Source: Aplectana chamaeleonis
Taxonomy: Eukaryota; Nematoda; Chromadorea; Rhabditida; Cosmocercidae
NCBI GenBank assembly: GCA_029168955.1
Contig: JAPDOI010000359.1
Location: forward strand, 37,501 to 101,500
DNA: 64,000 nt
Direction: 5' to 3'
The translations under genes and the position numbers were made by a program. This document shows positions 47,901 through 58,770 of this stretch, one piece after another (the stretch's first letter is position 1; every line of letters begins with the position of its first letter). The notes beneath the pieces were generated by a model that was not told the origin of the DNA, did no database searches, and was given only the letters and a program-made list of their open reading frames with translations.

Positions 47901-50900
47901 ATTCCTTACTGGGCGTTGCTATCCCTGACGCATCGTTGATACGTATATTTTTTCCATGAGTGGTCTTATGCAAGGGGTTTGTTCTGTCAGGAGTTTCATA
48001 CAAGAGGTTTGAATTTGCTTTTATGGCTCTCTGAAATTTAAAAAAAAAACCTTTCTAGAAAATCGCAGAAACAAGCCCCCCTGTCCACATACAACACAAA
48101 ATCTGTAACATACGATCAGTGTTGAAAAATTCTTACCTTAAAGGCACAGTCCAACCTCAGAATCGATTTTCTGTTTCCGTAACTATCTTGAAAACAGTCC
48201 CAGGCTGATTCCAAGGATGTCTCTGGAATCGCAAAAGACCCCCTAGGAAGGATGTTACGGCCCCTGAAAAATTGAGCTACGGAACCATCGTGGACGAGTT
48301 GTCCGAAGCTTGTAACTTCCTTTATTTGCAACCGATGTATACGAGCCGACCTGAGCATAGAGAGAAGTTGAGAATGTAGGGAAGAACGGGGCTAATGATC
48401 TGAAACCATCGCTCATCTCGCCACTGTTGAGCTCAAAAGATCGTAGAAGGGGCGTGCCAAAGTGGCTTCCGGATGTGGGCGCCCTAGCGTGGCTTCCTCC
48501 TATATCTCGCTTATTCGGAGGAGTTGCAAGCTCGCACTTGGCAGATGCTGTATAGGGTTGGCCTACTTCACAATTATGTGGAAATATCAGAATTCGTCCC
48601 TGAGCTTGGACTGTGCCTTTAAAACAAGAAAACAGCAAGGAAGCCAGGAGGGCAACGTCCAGCAACGAATATTTAGGTGACGGCCGATACCACTGTGATT
48701 ATCGAAGCAAAATTCCGGTCTGCGCTTGCGGTCAATCGCTGTTGCACCATGCACACGATTCTAATCGTGCTGGGACATAGGCATAGGTTCGTTGGGGTGG
48801 AGACAACTGTCCGAGAGGTTAAGGTTGTTGAGTATACCTGAGTGGGGAACGGTGAAGGTTTCCTATAGACTTCCAACTTCAAAGTTTGATGTTTTCTTAA
48901 TCCTCTTTTTCTTGCATTCAATACATTTTTATTTTTGATAATTAATTTTGAAACATTTTTTCGTTAGATGGCCTTCTTTAGAAATTCATTTTCTTTAGAA
49001 AATTAGGTCATGAAAAAATTCCTTTGAGCTGTCTTGAAGTCAAAAAATTTCGTGCGTTTTTTCGTAAAAAGTTTTTCCGAGCGATTTTTGAAAAACTACC
49101 TGTTTTTCGCTTCTGCGTCGAATGATATATGGAGTTCCTAATTTGTCTTGCCCCATAAGCCAGCCAGGTCGATGAAGCCGAGCTCCATAGTTATCTCCAT
49201 ATGATGCTCTCGCCTCTGTGGTTTGAATGAGAGACGCAGAGTTCTGCTGAAGCCAACAGCGGGGCTCGGCTCCATCGACCTGGCTGGCTCATAAAGCAAT
49301 CAAATTTCAAAACCCAATATATCGTTTGACGCAGATTTTCACGTAGAAAAAAACTTCCACCACAACCCTATCTTCAACGGTTAAAGAGTTATATGCGAAA
49401 AACCGGTGTTGCATATAACGAATTAGGATGAAGGAGCGACAAAGTATTTTTACAAAGTGGAAAAATTAGTCGACGCAGAATTCCATCGAGATTCCAAAAA
49501 CAACCTTCATCAAAGGTCTAACTTCAAGCACAAAAAAGTTGTGGACGAAAAACCGGCAGTGACACCCACCCAGTCTTGAAGATGACTTGCATAAATGTTA
49601 GTTCATCTTCATTTTTTTTCGGGGCGTTTCACCGGTTGTCACCGGTTCTCCCAATGGTGAAGGTTCCCCACCTCATCTGCCCAGAGGTGAAGGTTGATGG
49701 AGTACATGGCGCCACCCAACGAATCTATGGACATAGGTCACTCGTGCCGGAACCACGTGGTCCCAGGACGATTATCACCGTTTTTTTTTCGATTATCGCA
49801 GCGGCTTTTCGCAAATGCGGACCGGATTCTCCGAACTTTCCAAACATATTACCGAAACCTTGCAACATTTTACAAAGGATTATATGACGTGCAAATTGAA
49901 GCCTAACTACGACAAACAACTTAAGCCCACTATTTTTATTTGTGTGGGAGCGGTGAACAGACGGCAGATATAAAGCCTAGCTTACTTGGATGAGTCCGGG
50001 CGGAGAGAGCAGCGGAGCGGCGGTCGGTCATTTCGAAATGTAACAATGCCAAGGGGATCCTGACATGGTAAGCCCGACAAGCCTTACTTCGATCGCTTCA
50101 AAATGAGGGAGCGGGACTATACGCTACATATCAGGGTTTTTCCAGCTGCTAGCAGTGTATCAGCGTTGCTGTACCCAGACGTACATAAGTTGCTACTATG
50201 TTGAACCCTCGTATGCTACTGGGAGGCTTCTCTAACATGTATCAAAAGCTCTGAGATTTCGTTCCGATAACGACGGTACAAAAGATTTCAGTGGACGGTC
50301 GTTAACGCACCACGGCCTTTTCGGGAGCGGTAAAGTTCACCGCTTATGAGGAGGCGATGAGGTATAGCCTTCAGCAATGGAAGTAGGACCTGGAGAGGTC
50401 GGGGACTCGTCCTAGCATACAAAAACTTGTGCTAGGTAGTTTGTTAGTGGTATCACTCATTCTCCCAGAACAACTGTGATAGATCGCTGAGTCTGTGTTT
50501 TCACCGATATGATTACATCTATGGAAGCAATGAAAACAGGTGAAAATGTGAGAGTGGAAACAAAAACTCACCGTCTAAGGCTCCGTTCATACGTGGCGAG
50601 AGCGTGCGATTACGCGAAATCGATGGTCATCGTGGACACACGATTCGCTAGCCGCTAACTGGCGCACCTTCTCGTGCGCCCTCGCTCTCGCGCGCTTACC
50701 CCCGCACCACGAAGCAAGCAGCAAGTTTCAAGCTTACTGCTCCATCACTAAAGCAGGTGGCATTAAACCTGTATCAAAACTACTGCTCTTGTTTTCCATA
50801 ATCCCACCACGGAAGTCGAAAACCCGTGGGAGGAAGTCGAAAACCCGTGGGAAATCATCAGCCGTTGCGCCGACTCGAGCGATTGGCCACCCGATCAAAA

Positions 50901-53900
50901 GTTTTCAATCGAATCAACACGAGGTAGGGGGTGTTTTCCTGTGTTGATTCGCGGGCACGGGCCGCTCCGGCGTTGAGGAGCGTCGTGAGGCGCATAACAG
51001 CGGGAGCGCCCGCTTTCGCCACGTATGGACGCTGCCTAATCTCAGTTATTTCGAAAAAATGGGTGATAACACATTCAGACTACAGTATGTTAGGAAGAGT
51101 CCGCAACCTCACCAGGTCCTACTTCCATTGCTGTAGACTACTATAGATAGGTCAATACTTGCAGGTGAACCGTGAGCATTCTGCCAAAGTTCTCCGACGA
51201 TTGGATTATCCTATTTTCTGCCAGTCCACGCTCAAGAAACTGTTGCAGGAGCCTTGCATTCTTGGGCGTCGCAAGTTTGATCAGGTACTTCCTCCTGTCT
51301 TTATCCCTACTTCTTTTGCCCCTTTGATTGCCAAAATCTCAGGCTCTAGCGTGTGCTCAAATTGGTTACTACCAAGAAAACCCCATCAAATTCTGGATGG
51401 TCGCCGATCTTTTCCTAGCTGTTGAATATGCGAAAACATTTAAATGTTTCACAAACCTTTGTGATGCGGATCAGGTATGTTTGTGTGATCAGTGATTGTC
51501 GAGTCAACTTACATGCAGTCGGCACTCAGCTTTTCAGCAAAGACTATTGGGGCATGCTGGTGGACTGATTCAAATAGCATCGCAAGCTTTCTATACCCTA
51601 GAGAAGAAGGAGGATAGTATCACTTTTCCGGATGGGATCAACGCTTTGCGGTTACAACTCCAGAATAGGTCAGATATTAACGGGTAAAATTACATTCCAT
51701 GATTGAGAAGAACGATTTCAAGCATTACATTTCTCTGAAAATGGCTGCATAGTGTTGCTTCAACAAGCACCGATAGTATTCATCATTTTTACTTTCAGGC
51801 GATACCAGTTTGAAAAGTATTACCGTGAAACGTACGGCCGACCAGTTGATGTGATACGATCTCTATCTATGACCAGAGAGCAATTTGCCCTATTCAAAGC
51901 GATTCTTCTTTTCAGCCCAAGTGCGTTTAATTTTTTTGAGTTTTCAGAAGGTTGTTAGAATGCAGAAAGTAATACACAAAAGTTGCAACTATATTTCATA
52001 TTTTCAGATGATCTTGATCTGACACCCAGTGGTCGTGCTGACATTGACATCGAACGTGGTCGGCTCATATTCATACTGAGAAAGGTGGGTTGGAAGGTTT
52101 TTCAGTAATCGCGAAATGATGGTTTTCTGGATCTGGTGAGCTTGTTGCGCCGGTGAAAACAAAAAGTGTGGGCTCTTAAACGGGGCGCACGAAAGGGCGA
52201 GGCCTGGAGCGAATGCCGGCACATAATTCTCTTGCTGCTCTTCACGGGACCCATTCCGCAGCAGCTTCGGTGCTAAATCGGTGCTGTCAATAAATAAGCG
52301 AGTAGTGTGCCTAGAGTTAGGTCCTTAACTTGCCTCCTCAGGAAAAAAATTAAGTCTAACCCGCGGCTGGCGCAGCGGTCGGAGAGCGCAGCTGATCAGT
52401 TTACCATGCTGCCAGCCGCCGGCGCCAGCCGCCGGCGCCAGCCGCGAGTGAGATTTAAATGTTTTCTTGAGGAAGCAAGCCACGGACCTAAATGTACATT
52501 CTCGCCAAGCCTCGCTTTTCTGTGTACTACACCTAGAAGCCAATAGTATGATCCTTCTCACTCAGATGGGAAGCCTGTTTGGCGGGAAAAGTGGCAGTCC
52601 GGAAAGCGAAGGGATAATGACTATCGATTATACTGCGGCAACTCGAACATTTTTTTGAGTAATCGAGTTTCCATCTAACTCTTTTTCCGAAATTATAAAT
52701 AAACGAGTAGTCGATTAACTAGATGTCGACTGCTTCATTCGATACCAATACTCAATAACTCCACTCCACATAAGTATCGTCCATAGTAAAATTGTGCGGT
52801 ACCCCGTCTTGAGCTGCTCATTTCAAGGAGTAATAAGCGTTTTTCAAGCTTCGCGAAAAGGGAAGGGTTACCCATCAGGAGTTTTTTGGGGAGTATTGAG
52901 AAAATGTTACGGATGTGGCTCGAAGTTTGTACGTAGGGGTTTATTGGGGTGCTGAAAACAACTCTGAGGTCTGCTTGCCGAAATTGGAAGACCTTCTGTG
53001 GATTGAGGTAGGTATCATACCATTCAGGAAACAAAATATACCTGAGTATTTCAAAAATGATTTAGTGTACATCGCATTCGCATTTGGTTCTCCGAAATAG
53101 CGCCGCATAGAAATTTTTAGTCGAATCCGAGACTTTGACCGAACTACCGTATACGCACCGCAGTATACCGTAAGCTGTCAAAAATCGATGAACGGATTTC
53201 AGAATCGTGTGAAGCACTCCAAATTAGCTTCAGAGCAACAATCCGAGCCACATCTATCGTAGAATTCCGGAAATCGTCAAAAGCCGCGTTTCGCCCTGAA
53301 ATTCCTCCATGGTGGAATGATTTGAAAGGATTTCGTCGAAAGCTCCGGAATGTTGCCGAATAAACCTCAGATTAATCAGCACCGAAAACAACCCACTGGG
53401 ACAATTTTGAGTCGAAGCGAGAAAATTTTGGAGAGGATAAAAGTAAACGCTCAACCAACAATGGGTACAAGTCGAAAACGATATCACTCTATGCTAATAA
53501 TAAGTTCGGAGAATAACCGTTAACCCGATTTGCATCCAGGGGGATCATTTTTGGCGCGGAACGCCATTATGAGGATTTTTTAGAAATTACTATTTTTGAA
53601 AAATTACGTTTTGTAAGGTACAGTAGATATTAGAAAGAACGGTTTCGAGCCTATGACTCCTTTGAACCGGCACCCCGGGGCGGGATACTACGCAGTTCTA
53701 TTATGAATGCCCGAGAGTTTCTAACAATGACATTCGTTTTCGCTGATGCATTTAACGCTCTGAACGCTTCCCTTGTGGCCTCTTTTACATTTGAGAAGGT
53801 GTTTTAGCTCAATTTCTTGACGCTGTTCTGCTTCTAAATGCCTTCACAACTGTCTTCTATAGAATACTCGAAAACAAAGCCTATTGTGAACAGTGCCTTC

Positions 53901-54480
53901 GAGGTCTTCATTGAACTTCTGATGATAATCAAGGAAAACTGCGAGCCTGATATAGAAGCGCTTCTGTTTCCGAAGGAGAAGTGAAAGCTGCGGAGACGAT
54001 CAAATTTGTTTTCAGTGTCTCATAAATGAGCTTGGTCCGTCGTTGGGTGCTGAAAAACTCGCCAATATTCTGCTCGCGATCGCCGCAATGGTGGACATCG
54101 CCGAGAAACGCCGAAATTACCTCGAAGTCTGTGATCTTATGTCAACCATAAATCTTTCTTCGCTAGCGAAAGGTGTATATCTGAAGCAATTTGACTTGTA
54201 ATTTTTTTCTGTCTTTGCTCTCGTCTGTTGACTTCGTATTGTGAGAGGCCCGCATCCTTGATGAAGCGGGCTTCCCACATATAAATGTATAGTTCAGTGA
54301 AGTAGCCGAGGCACATTGTTGATTCTTGAAGAAGATTGTAAAAATGTGATAATATTACTGTACATAAAATTAAGTTCAATATATACAGGACTGTGCAGAC
54401 ACTTCGGAAAGGATGGACTATTGCCCGATTATTTCAGCAACTACCCACCACTAAAAAATGTAAAAACTGTGTCGTTTTAG
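41920..54480 (+). CDS. Nuclear hormone receptor, nematode-type (12 coding exons)
   Basis: A ligand-regulated transcription factor acting in the nucleus. Coding exons: 41920-42027, 42532-42652, 43142-43207, 43344-43451, 43541-43647, 51165-51284, 51343-51474, 51538-51683, 51799-51920, 52008-52084, 54016-54172, 54389-54480. They all have GT...AG borders, join in phase and total 1356 bases (451 codons plus TAG). The DNA-binding domain (residues about 30-95) has both C4 fingers: C30, C33, C47, C50 and C66, C72, C82, C85. Its recognition helix, [10 protein letters not shown], is typical of the nematode families derived from HNF4. A Ser/Gly/Pro-rich hinge follows. The ligand-binding domain (about 170-451) shows [30 protein letters not shown] and [20 protein letters not shown]. 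The start ATG is provisional; 41890 may be an acceptor. Donor of exon 8 could instead be at 51663 (GTCAGA). No close orthologue is claimed. Confidence 0.9.
43876..44154. mobile_element. TA-flanked CCGGTCCGCA-family MITE, copy 2 (NHR intron 5)
   Basis: TA at 43874-43875 and 44155-44156 surrounds inverted arms with ATTATCTGGCCCAAATTCCG, GGTCCGCAATTGC and ACGCTTTGCGGCCGCACGC. It is close to the copy at 28670-28946, including the central GGTGGGTTT/ACATCGAGTC region. Confidence 0.85.
44820..45548. mobile_element. TA-flanked 729-bp transposon with internal promoter-like palindrome
   Basis: Inverted ends CTCAGGCAAACCATCGCTCC run for about 35 bp at both sides, with TA at 44818-44819 and 45549-45550. 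Subterminal GCGGCCG and GACCGCAGTGCCAG/CTGGCACCGCGGTC blocks also pair. In the centre a palindrome (TTCTTTGAGTGAGAACGTG and its inverse, 45011-45054) is framed by ATTGG (45004) and CCAAT (45058), followed by TATAAAA at 45071-45077 and AATTTTTGG at 45159-45167. No transposase is present. Confidence 0.85.
47320..47469. mobile_element. TTA-flanked palindromic MITE, GGTCCGTGGCC family, copy 1
   Basis: The arms GGTCCGTGGCCTGTGTCTTC...AAGAAAAAACCGTT and their inverse leave a loop of about 40 bp. TTA is on both sides (47317-47319, 47470-47472). The second copy is at 52320-52488 in the same gene. Confidence 0.88.
48142..48618. mobile_element. TTAA-flanked AGGCACAGTCC MITE (NHR intron 5)
   Basis: TTAA at 48138-48141 and 48619-48622; ends AGGCACAGTCCAACCTCAG and GAGCTTGGACTGTGCCT; 477 bp. 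Interior blocks GGACGAGTTGTCCGAAGC and CCTATATCTCGCTTATTCGG are shared with 22563-23030. Confidence 0.9.
48703..49845. mobile_element. CCGGTCCGCA-family element, expanded by insertions
   Basis: AAAATTCCGGTCTGCGCTTGC at 48710 faces GCAAATGCGGACCGGATTC at 49810. Inner pairs (GGCATAGGTTCGTTGGGGTGG near 48780 and CACCCAACGAATCTATGGACA near 49710) confirm that these are the two ends of one element. The middle, about 900 bp, is foreign and includes the MITE at 49159-49289. Confidence 0.6.
49159..49289. mobile_element. 131-bp palindromic MITE with CATAA flanks
   Basis: The arms GCCAGCCAGGTCGATGAAGC and GCTCCATCGACCTGGCTGGC pair almost perfectly, and CATAA occurs directly outside each end (49154-49158, 49290-49294), a possible 5-bp target duplication. 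Confidence 0.82.
50579..51037. mobile_element. MITE, AGGCTCCGTTCATACG family, copy 2 (NHR intron 5)
   Basis: Left end AGGCTCCGTTCATACGTGGC, right end CGCCACGTATGGACGCTGCCT. Subterminal GAGAGCGTGCG and CGGGAGCGCCCGC blocks and a central GAATCAACAC/GTGTTGATTCG pair complete the inverted structure. It ends about 130 bp before exon 6. Confidence 0.85.
52085..54015 (+). other. NHR intron 10 with a MITE and a MITE fragment
   Basis: It separates two exons inside the ligand-binding domain. It contains the palindrome at 52320-52488, the TCGA-rich patch at 52630-52740 and an AGGCACTGTTC-type right end at 53880-53902. No other gene or repeat was recognised in 52745-53875. Confidence 0.7.
52320..52488. 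mobile_element. Palindromic MITE, GGTCCGTGGCC family, copy 2 (NHR intron 10)
   Basis: TTA precedes GGTCCTTAACTTGCCTCCTC and TAA follows the inverse end GAGGAAGCAAGCCACGGACC. The centre has CGCGGCTGGCGCAGCGG and a duplicated CCGGCGCCAG pair. More diverged than the copy at 47320. Confidence 0.8.
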
Positions 54481-54575
54481 CTGTCATTAGCGGTTTGCTC
54501 CTGAGTGAAAGTTTGAAGCTGATTTTGCCGTTCGTTGAGGAGTGATGGGAGCTTGCTGAAGCTCAAAATTGCTGT

Positions 54576-54581
54576 AATAAA
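54576..54581 (+). terminator. Poly(A) signal AATAAA of the NHR gene
   Basis: A canonical AATAAA lies 96 bp after the NHR stop codon, a usual nematode 3'-UTR distance, and before the next transposon at 54654. Confidence 0.7.
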
Positions 54582-54653
54582 CATTTTGAATGTATCTATT
54601 TCTTGTGTTGTGCTTTCTCTGAATACATTACGGCAGTGATTCATCAGGGAGTA

Positions 54654-54816
54654 CTGTCGTTCACGGTGCCGAATTCCGGTCCGCATTTGCAGACAACGGC
54701 AGTTGCATCACGCAGAGGATGATACACCTTTCTCCCAGCACGATTGTCATCGTGCCGCGTGATGCAGCAGCCGTAGTCTGGAATTGTGGACCGGAATTTG
54801 GCTCCGAGAACGACAG
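54654..54816. mobile_element. TA-flanked CCGGTCCGCA-family MITE, short copy
   Basis: CTGTCGTTCACGG...CCGAATTCCGGTCCGCA on the left mirrors TGTGGACCGGAATTTGGCTC and GAGAACGACAG on the right, with TA at 54652-54653 and 54817-54818. At 163 bp it is the most compact member and lies just after the NHR 3' end. Confidence 0.88.
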
Positions 54817-55887
54817 TAAGCTTAGAGCAGATACGGTGCGGCAGAGAGTCGTCATGTCACAGTCGAGGCATGAAGCACAGTCAAGCCTTTGAGCGAGCAA
54901 GTCCTGACCACCCGCATTATAACAATCCTACATATCTCTCAAAACAATATAGTATCGGCTGCGCCCTTGCGCATCTCATGTATCAGTGTATCTCTACTCC
55001 CCCGCTGTGTGCATGAGTTAAGGACTTCTGCGAGGCGAGCTAGTAATAGTGACTGGAACATGCCTCTCGTCCATATCGGCAATTTTGGTCCGCAGATCCT
55101 AGTCCCCTTCGAAGATTTTATAAATGCCTCACTAGCACACTCACAGACACTGACAAATATTATGTGCCAGACGTCTTCGACGGTTAGGATGAATATTTTA
55201 TTGACGACGGCAGCACGCTTATTCATCTGAACAAGGACGCGTTTTCGTACTCATATGGAGTAACTATGAAGAAGTCGACACAAGAGAGAGAAGAAATGCC
55301 GAGAAAAACCCCAATCTAGGCATCTTTCATAGTCTTCACCGCAAGCGCAGCACGCACGTGACGCTCATGTTGGACGGTAGACTATTGAACTTCTACCGCG
55401 TCCCAGCCGAGGGACGCGCATGCCGCCTATCCAGAACCGCCATAGCGGCGCCGCCCAAACCGCTATGGCGGGTTGAAGTCCACTCTGACATAAGTAATTC
55501 TGGAATTATCATACGCTACTATATTGACGAATGCAAGCCAGTAATATCTGTTCATTTCACTGTTGAGGCCCATCTTTAACCGTACCGCCATGCCGCCGGA
55601 GATTTCATAGTTGCTTCCCGCTCGCGCCGCGCGTGGCGCGCGGTGAATAGGTAGTTTCATAGTTTACGGCCCCTCCCGCGCGTCACGCGCGTACCGCGCT
55701 TGCGATAAGGTCTATGGAAGATTTATTAGAAGAGGGTGGAGTTGTCGGCGCCTGTGTTGTATCAAAAACTTCAATTTAATTTGTGAAATGAAAACATGGA
55801 TTGCCCCATCTCAGAAATTTTCGGACAAGCTACATACGAATTAGGGGTTCTAAACATGTTACCTGCGACCTATCTTTACAACGTTAA
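54817..55887. other. Unannotated, with CG-rich small palindromes
   Basis: Short inverted words occur at 55436-55472 (CCGCCATAGCGG / CCGCTATGGCGGG) and 55620-55700 (CGCGCGTGGCGCGCG, CCGCGCGTCACGCGCG). The open frame at 54889-55230 has no recognised domain. No gene can be supported. Confidence 0.4.
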
Positions 55888-55941
55888 AGGCAGCGTTCAC
55901 GATGAGAAACCATATTACAAAATCCGATGTTTTTAGTTGGT
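55888..55941. mobile_element. Left end of an AGGCAGCG MITE interrupted by a LINE
   Basis: AGGCAGCGTTCACGATGAGAA follows TTAA (55884-55887). After about 50 bp the LINE at 55942 begins. I could not find the matching right end beyond 58552, so the MITE is only partly recognised. Confidence 0.55.
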
Positions 55942-58541
55942 CTTCTTCTTCTTCTGCAGCCACAGAGAGGGTCCTGTCATAGATTGAGGAACTGAGCCAC
56001 ACACGTCGGATTCTCCCACAGATCTACTGGTGTTAACGATGTCGGTCTCATCGGGCAGTTGAAAAGGTGAGCAGTAGTATGCCCTTTATTACCACAATCC
56101 GGGCACTCGTCAGGTCTGCTGCTATCGATCTTATGTAAATAAGACGTAAGCATGGGGGAGTGCCCGCAGCACAACGAGACAAGGGTGCACCTGGCACGCC
56201 TACCGAGTTCCATCTCGGTTTCGCTGACCTCAGGCGGCACGACTCCGAGAATGGAGTTTACGGCGGTCTTGCATAAGTGATTCTTGACGAATTCGGTATG
56301 CTCAGCACGTGAGAGACGGAGGCGTTCTTGTTGTGCGTTGGTCCATCTCTGTATATTGATTTTCGTGGGAGCATCAGCAAACGACTTTCTTATACCTCTA
56401 TCTCTCTCACGGGGTCTAATACTCTTCGCGACGGATGATTTGGCTGCTTCAGGTTGTTTATGTACAGCTGTTGTGCATGGAGTTGGCAATGGTCCTTAAC
56501 TGGCAGGATGCGAGCCTCGGCGTGTAGGTGCTCTACTGGAGAGCTTTTAGAACAGCCTGTTGCGATTCGCAATGCTCCATTTTGAATGCGCTGCAGCTTG
56601 AACCAGGATGTGTCCGACACGATATGCTGCCAGACTGGTGCAGCATACTCCAGGGCGGGCTGTACGATGGCCTTGTACGTGGTCAAGATCGTTTCTTTAC
56701 TGCACCCCCAGGACGTTCCGCCGAGAGCACGTAGGACGTTAAGTCTTGTTTTCACTGCAGCTTGCTTCTGCTCAGTGTTCTTGTGAAACCTCAACGAAGG
56801 ATCCAACACGAGTCCGAGCAGCTTAGGGAATCGGGCGGCCGGCAGGCGAGTTCCGTCCCATTTCACCATGGGATGAGCTCTGTGCTCCGCAGGATCAGTG
56901 GAAAAGACGGTGACGGATGATTTAGCGGCAGAGACCGTAAGCATCTTGCTATCGAGAAAACATTTCAACTCGATCAAGTAGTCATTGATCTTACTGGCAG
57001 CTACATTTATGTCGCGATCCCGGCATAGTATAGTAATATCATCCGCATATGCTACGACCTTGATGTCTTGGGATGGAACGGGTAGATCTTCAATATACAG
57101 ACTGAAAAGAGCAGGCGATAGAACTCCTCCTTGAGGTACGCCGGCGGCTATTGGGATGCTATTGGAGACGTGCCCTTGAAATAGCACATTTGCCCGACGT
57201 CCTTTGGTGAATGCCGTTATCCACCGCTTCTGCCAGGGCGGAATGGTAGACCTTAACAGGCTCTCCGACCAAATGCCCAAATTTACAGTGTCAAAAGCCT
57301 TCGTTAGGTCGAGGGCTACACCTACGGTACGCTGAGGTTTCATGGCATTGAAGCCGTCCAAAACACAGCTCACAATTTCCAGCAGGGCCGTAGTGGTGGA
57401 ATGTAGCTTACGGAAACCATGTTGATGCTGTTGTTTGCCATTATGTTCGGCAAGCTCCTCCACAGCCAATTTTTCCGCAACTTTGGCAATAGGTGGGAGA
57501 AGACTGATTGGTCTGTAACCTTTAGCCGTGGATGGTGATTTACCCGGCTTCGGCAATGGGATGACGCGTGCTACTTTCCAATCTTGAGGTAATGTACAGG
57601 TGCGAAACGATGTATTAATGACGTCAGCGAGCAGGGGTAGTAGTTCATTTGGCAGTCTCTTTAGAACTGCAGGGCTCAAACCATCTGGCCCTACTGCCTT
57701 CGAGTTACTCATTTCCTTGATAACCTTCTTGACCTGAGCGGGCGTGACTGCATCATTTTCAGCCATGAGTGGCAATTTACAGAGTTCCCGTACAGTTATT
57801 CTATTCTGCTTCTCTCTTTTAGATTTAGTTATGGAAAAATGCTTTCCAAGAGCATTTGCGGCCTCTTTCCCTAACTTGAAGACTCCGCCGTCGAATTCAA
57901 TCGTGGAATTGTTGGCGGAGGTGATCCTTTTCAAAGCCTTCCACGTTGCTGCAGCATCACTCCTAAAGTTCATCTTCTGAGTGAACTTTTCCCAAGATTC
58001 TTTCTTGTGCCTATCAAGGTCCATCCTGATCTCATTATCCAGCTCGGCAATGTCTGGGTCAAGATGGTTAGCAGCTCTCTTTGCGTCCCTTGTCCTTATC
58101 TTCTGCAGTGTCTCCATGGTGACATTGGGAAAGAAGGTCTTGACACGACCTTCAGGGATCGCAGCTTTCATCGCCTTCCTGATGGCATCAGAGAGGTGGC
58201 GCTCCTTCTGGTGTACATTGCCATTCCACGGATATTCGGACAGAACTGAGACCCGAACAAGAGAAGTGCACCCACCTTTGGCATCCAAAACATTGGGCGC
58301 TGGTTCCATACCAATGGACATCTCTGTCGCATGTGGCACATGGGTACTTCTTCTTCTTCGCGGGTCCTGGGTTCCTCTCGACGCCGGCTCTTTGCAGTAG
58401 GATCTTCAAAAGAGCTGCGGCCAGCCAGCACCTCTCCCATGACAGAAACCCTCTCCGCGGAGGGATTGACGTCGGTTTGCACGGAGGTGGTCTTCTTTCC
58501 CTCTACACTGCCACGGCACGAACGTACGACATTTCGGCAGC
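55942..58541 (-). mobile_element. Jockey/CR1-like LINE with 11-bp target duplication, endonuclease lost
   Basis: The identical TTTTAGTTGGT flanks both ends (55931-55941, 58542-58552), so this is a complete insertion of 2.6 kb. From the 5' end at 58541: a 2A-like AGVERNPGP motif (near 58365), a KKKK stretch, a PHD-like finger (CATCDRD...CFGCQRWVHFSC, about 58250-58345) and then, without the expected endonuclease, the RT linker in another frame. The RT is open from about 58230 to 56400 with LDLTKAFDTV, GVPQGGVLSP and YADD (57038-57049). A frameshift near 56430 separates the C-terminal domain, which ends with a CPDCGNKGHTTAHLFNC zinc-binding motif and a stop near 55977. The 3' tail is a short (GAA)n repeat. 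An internal deletion therefore removed the endonuclease; LINE class is inferred from motifs. Confidence 0.92.
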
Positions 58542-58770
58542 TTTTAGTTGGTAAGGCCACTAAGTAAGGGTTAGTAGGGAAAAGTCCTCACAGAACATTC
58601 AAATACCGGGAAAAAAACCGTTCAACGATATCCCTGAAAAACTTGCATGTGCCTGGGGTGGTAGTATACTAAACGATGGCCGCGAGTTACCCGCCGCTAA
58701 GCCGCTGGTAATAACGCGGTCATTGGGTAGCAGATCGCCAGCTCGTTTGGCAGCAATAAGGTATGAGAGA
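58542..58770. other. Short spacer with fragment of the GGTGGTAGTA element
   Basis: CCTGGGGTGGTAGTATACTAAACG at 58651-58674 and the following CCGCGAGTTACCCGCCGCTAAG resemble the left end at 12091-12140. No gene is visible. Confidence 0.45.

Larger units (their letters stand above)
43648..51164 (+). other. NHR intron 5, 7.5 kb, loaded with MITEs
   Basis: The donor CTG|GTAAGT and acceptor TTGCAG|GTG bound this intron, which separates the hinge from the ligand-binding domain. It holds at least seven inverted-repeat elements (43876-44154, 44820-45548, 47320-47469, 48142-48618, a broken one at about 48703-49845, 49159-49289, 50579-51037). The stretches 45550-47315 and 49850-50575 show no recognisable feature. 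The other introns are 58-504 bp, apart from the 1.9-kb intron 10. Confidence 0.8.

Noticed and set aside
53905..53985. Additional NHR exon reading [13 protein letters not shown]
   Set aside because: Exons 10 and 11 join in phase directly and give a continuous ligand-binding domain; this frame ends in a stop and has no donor.
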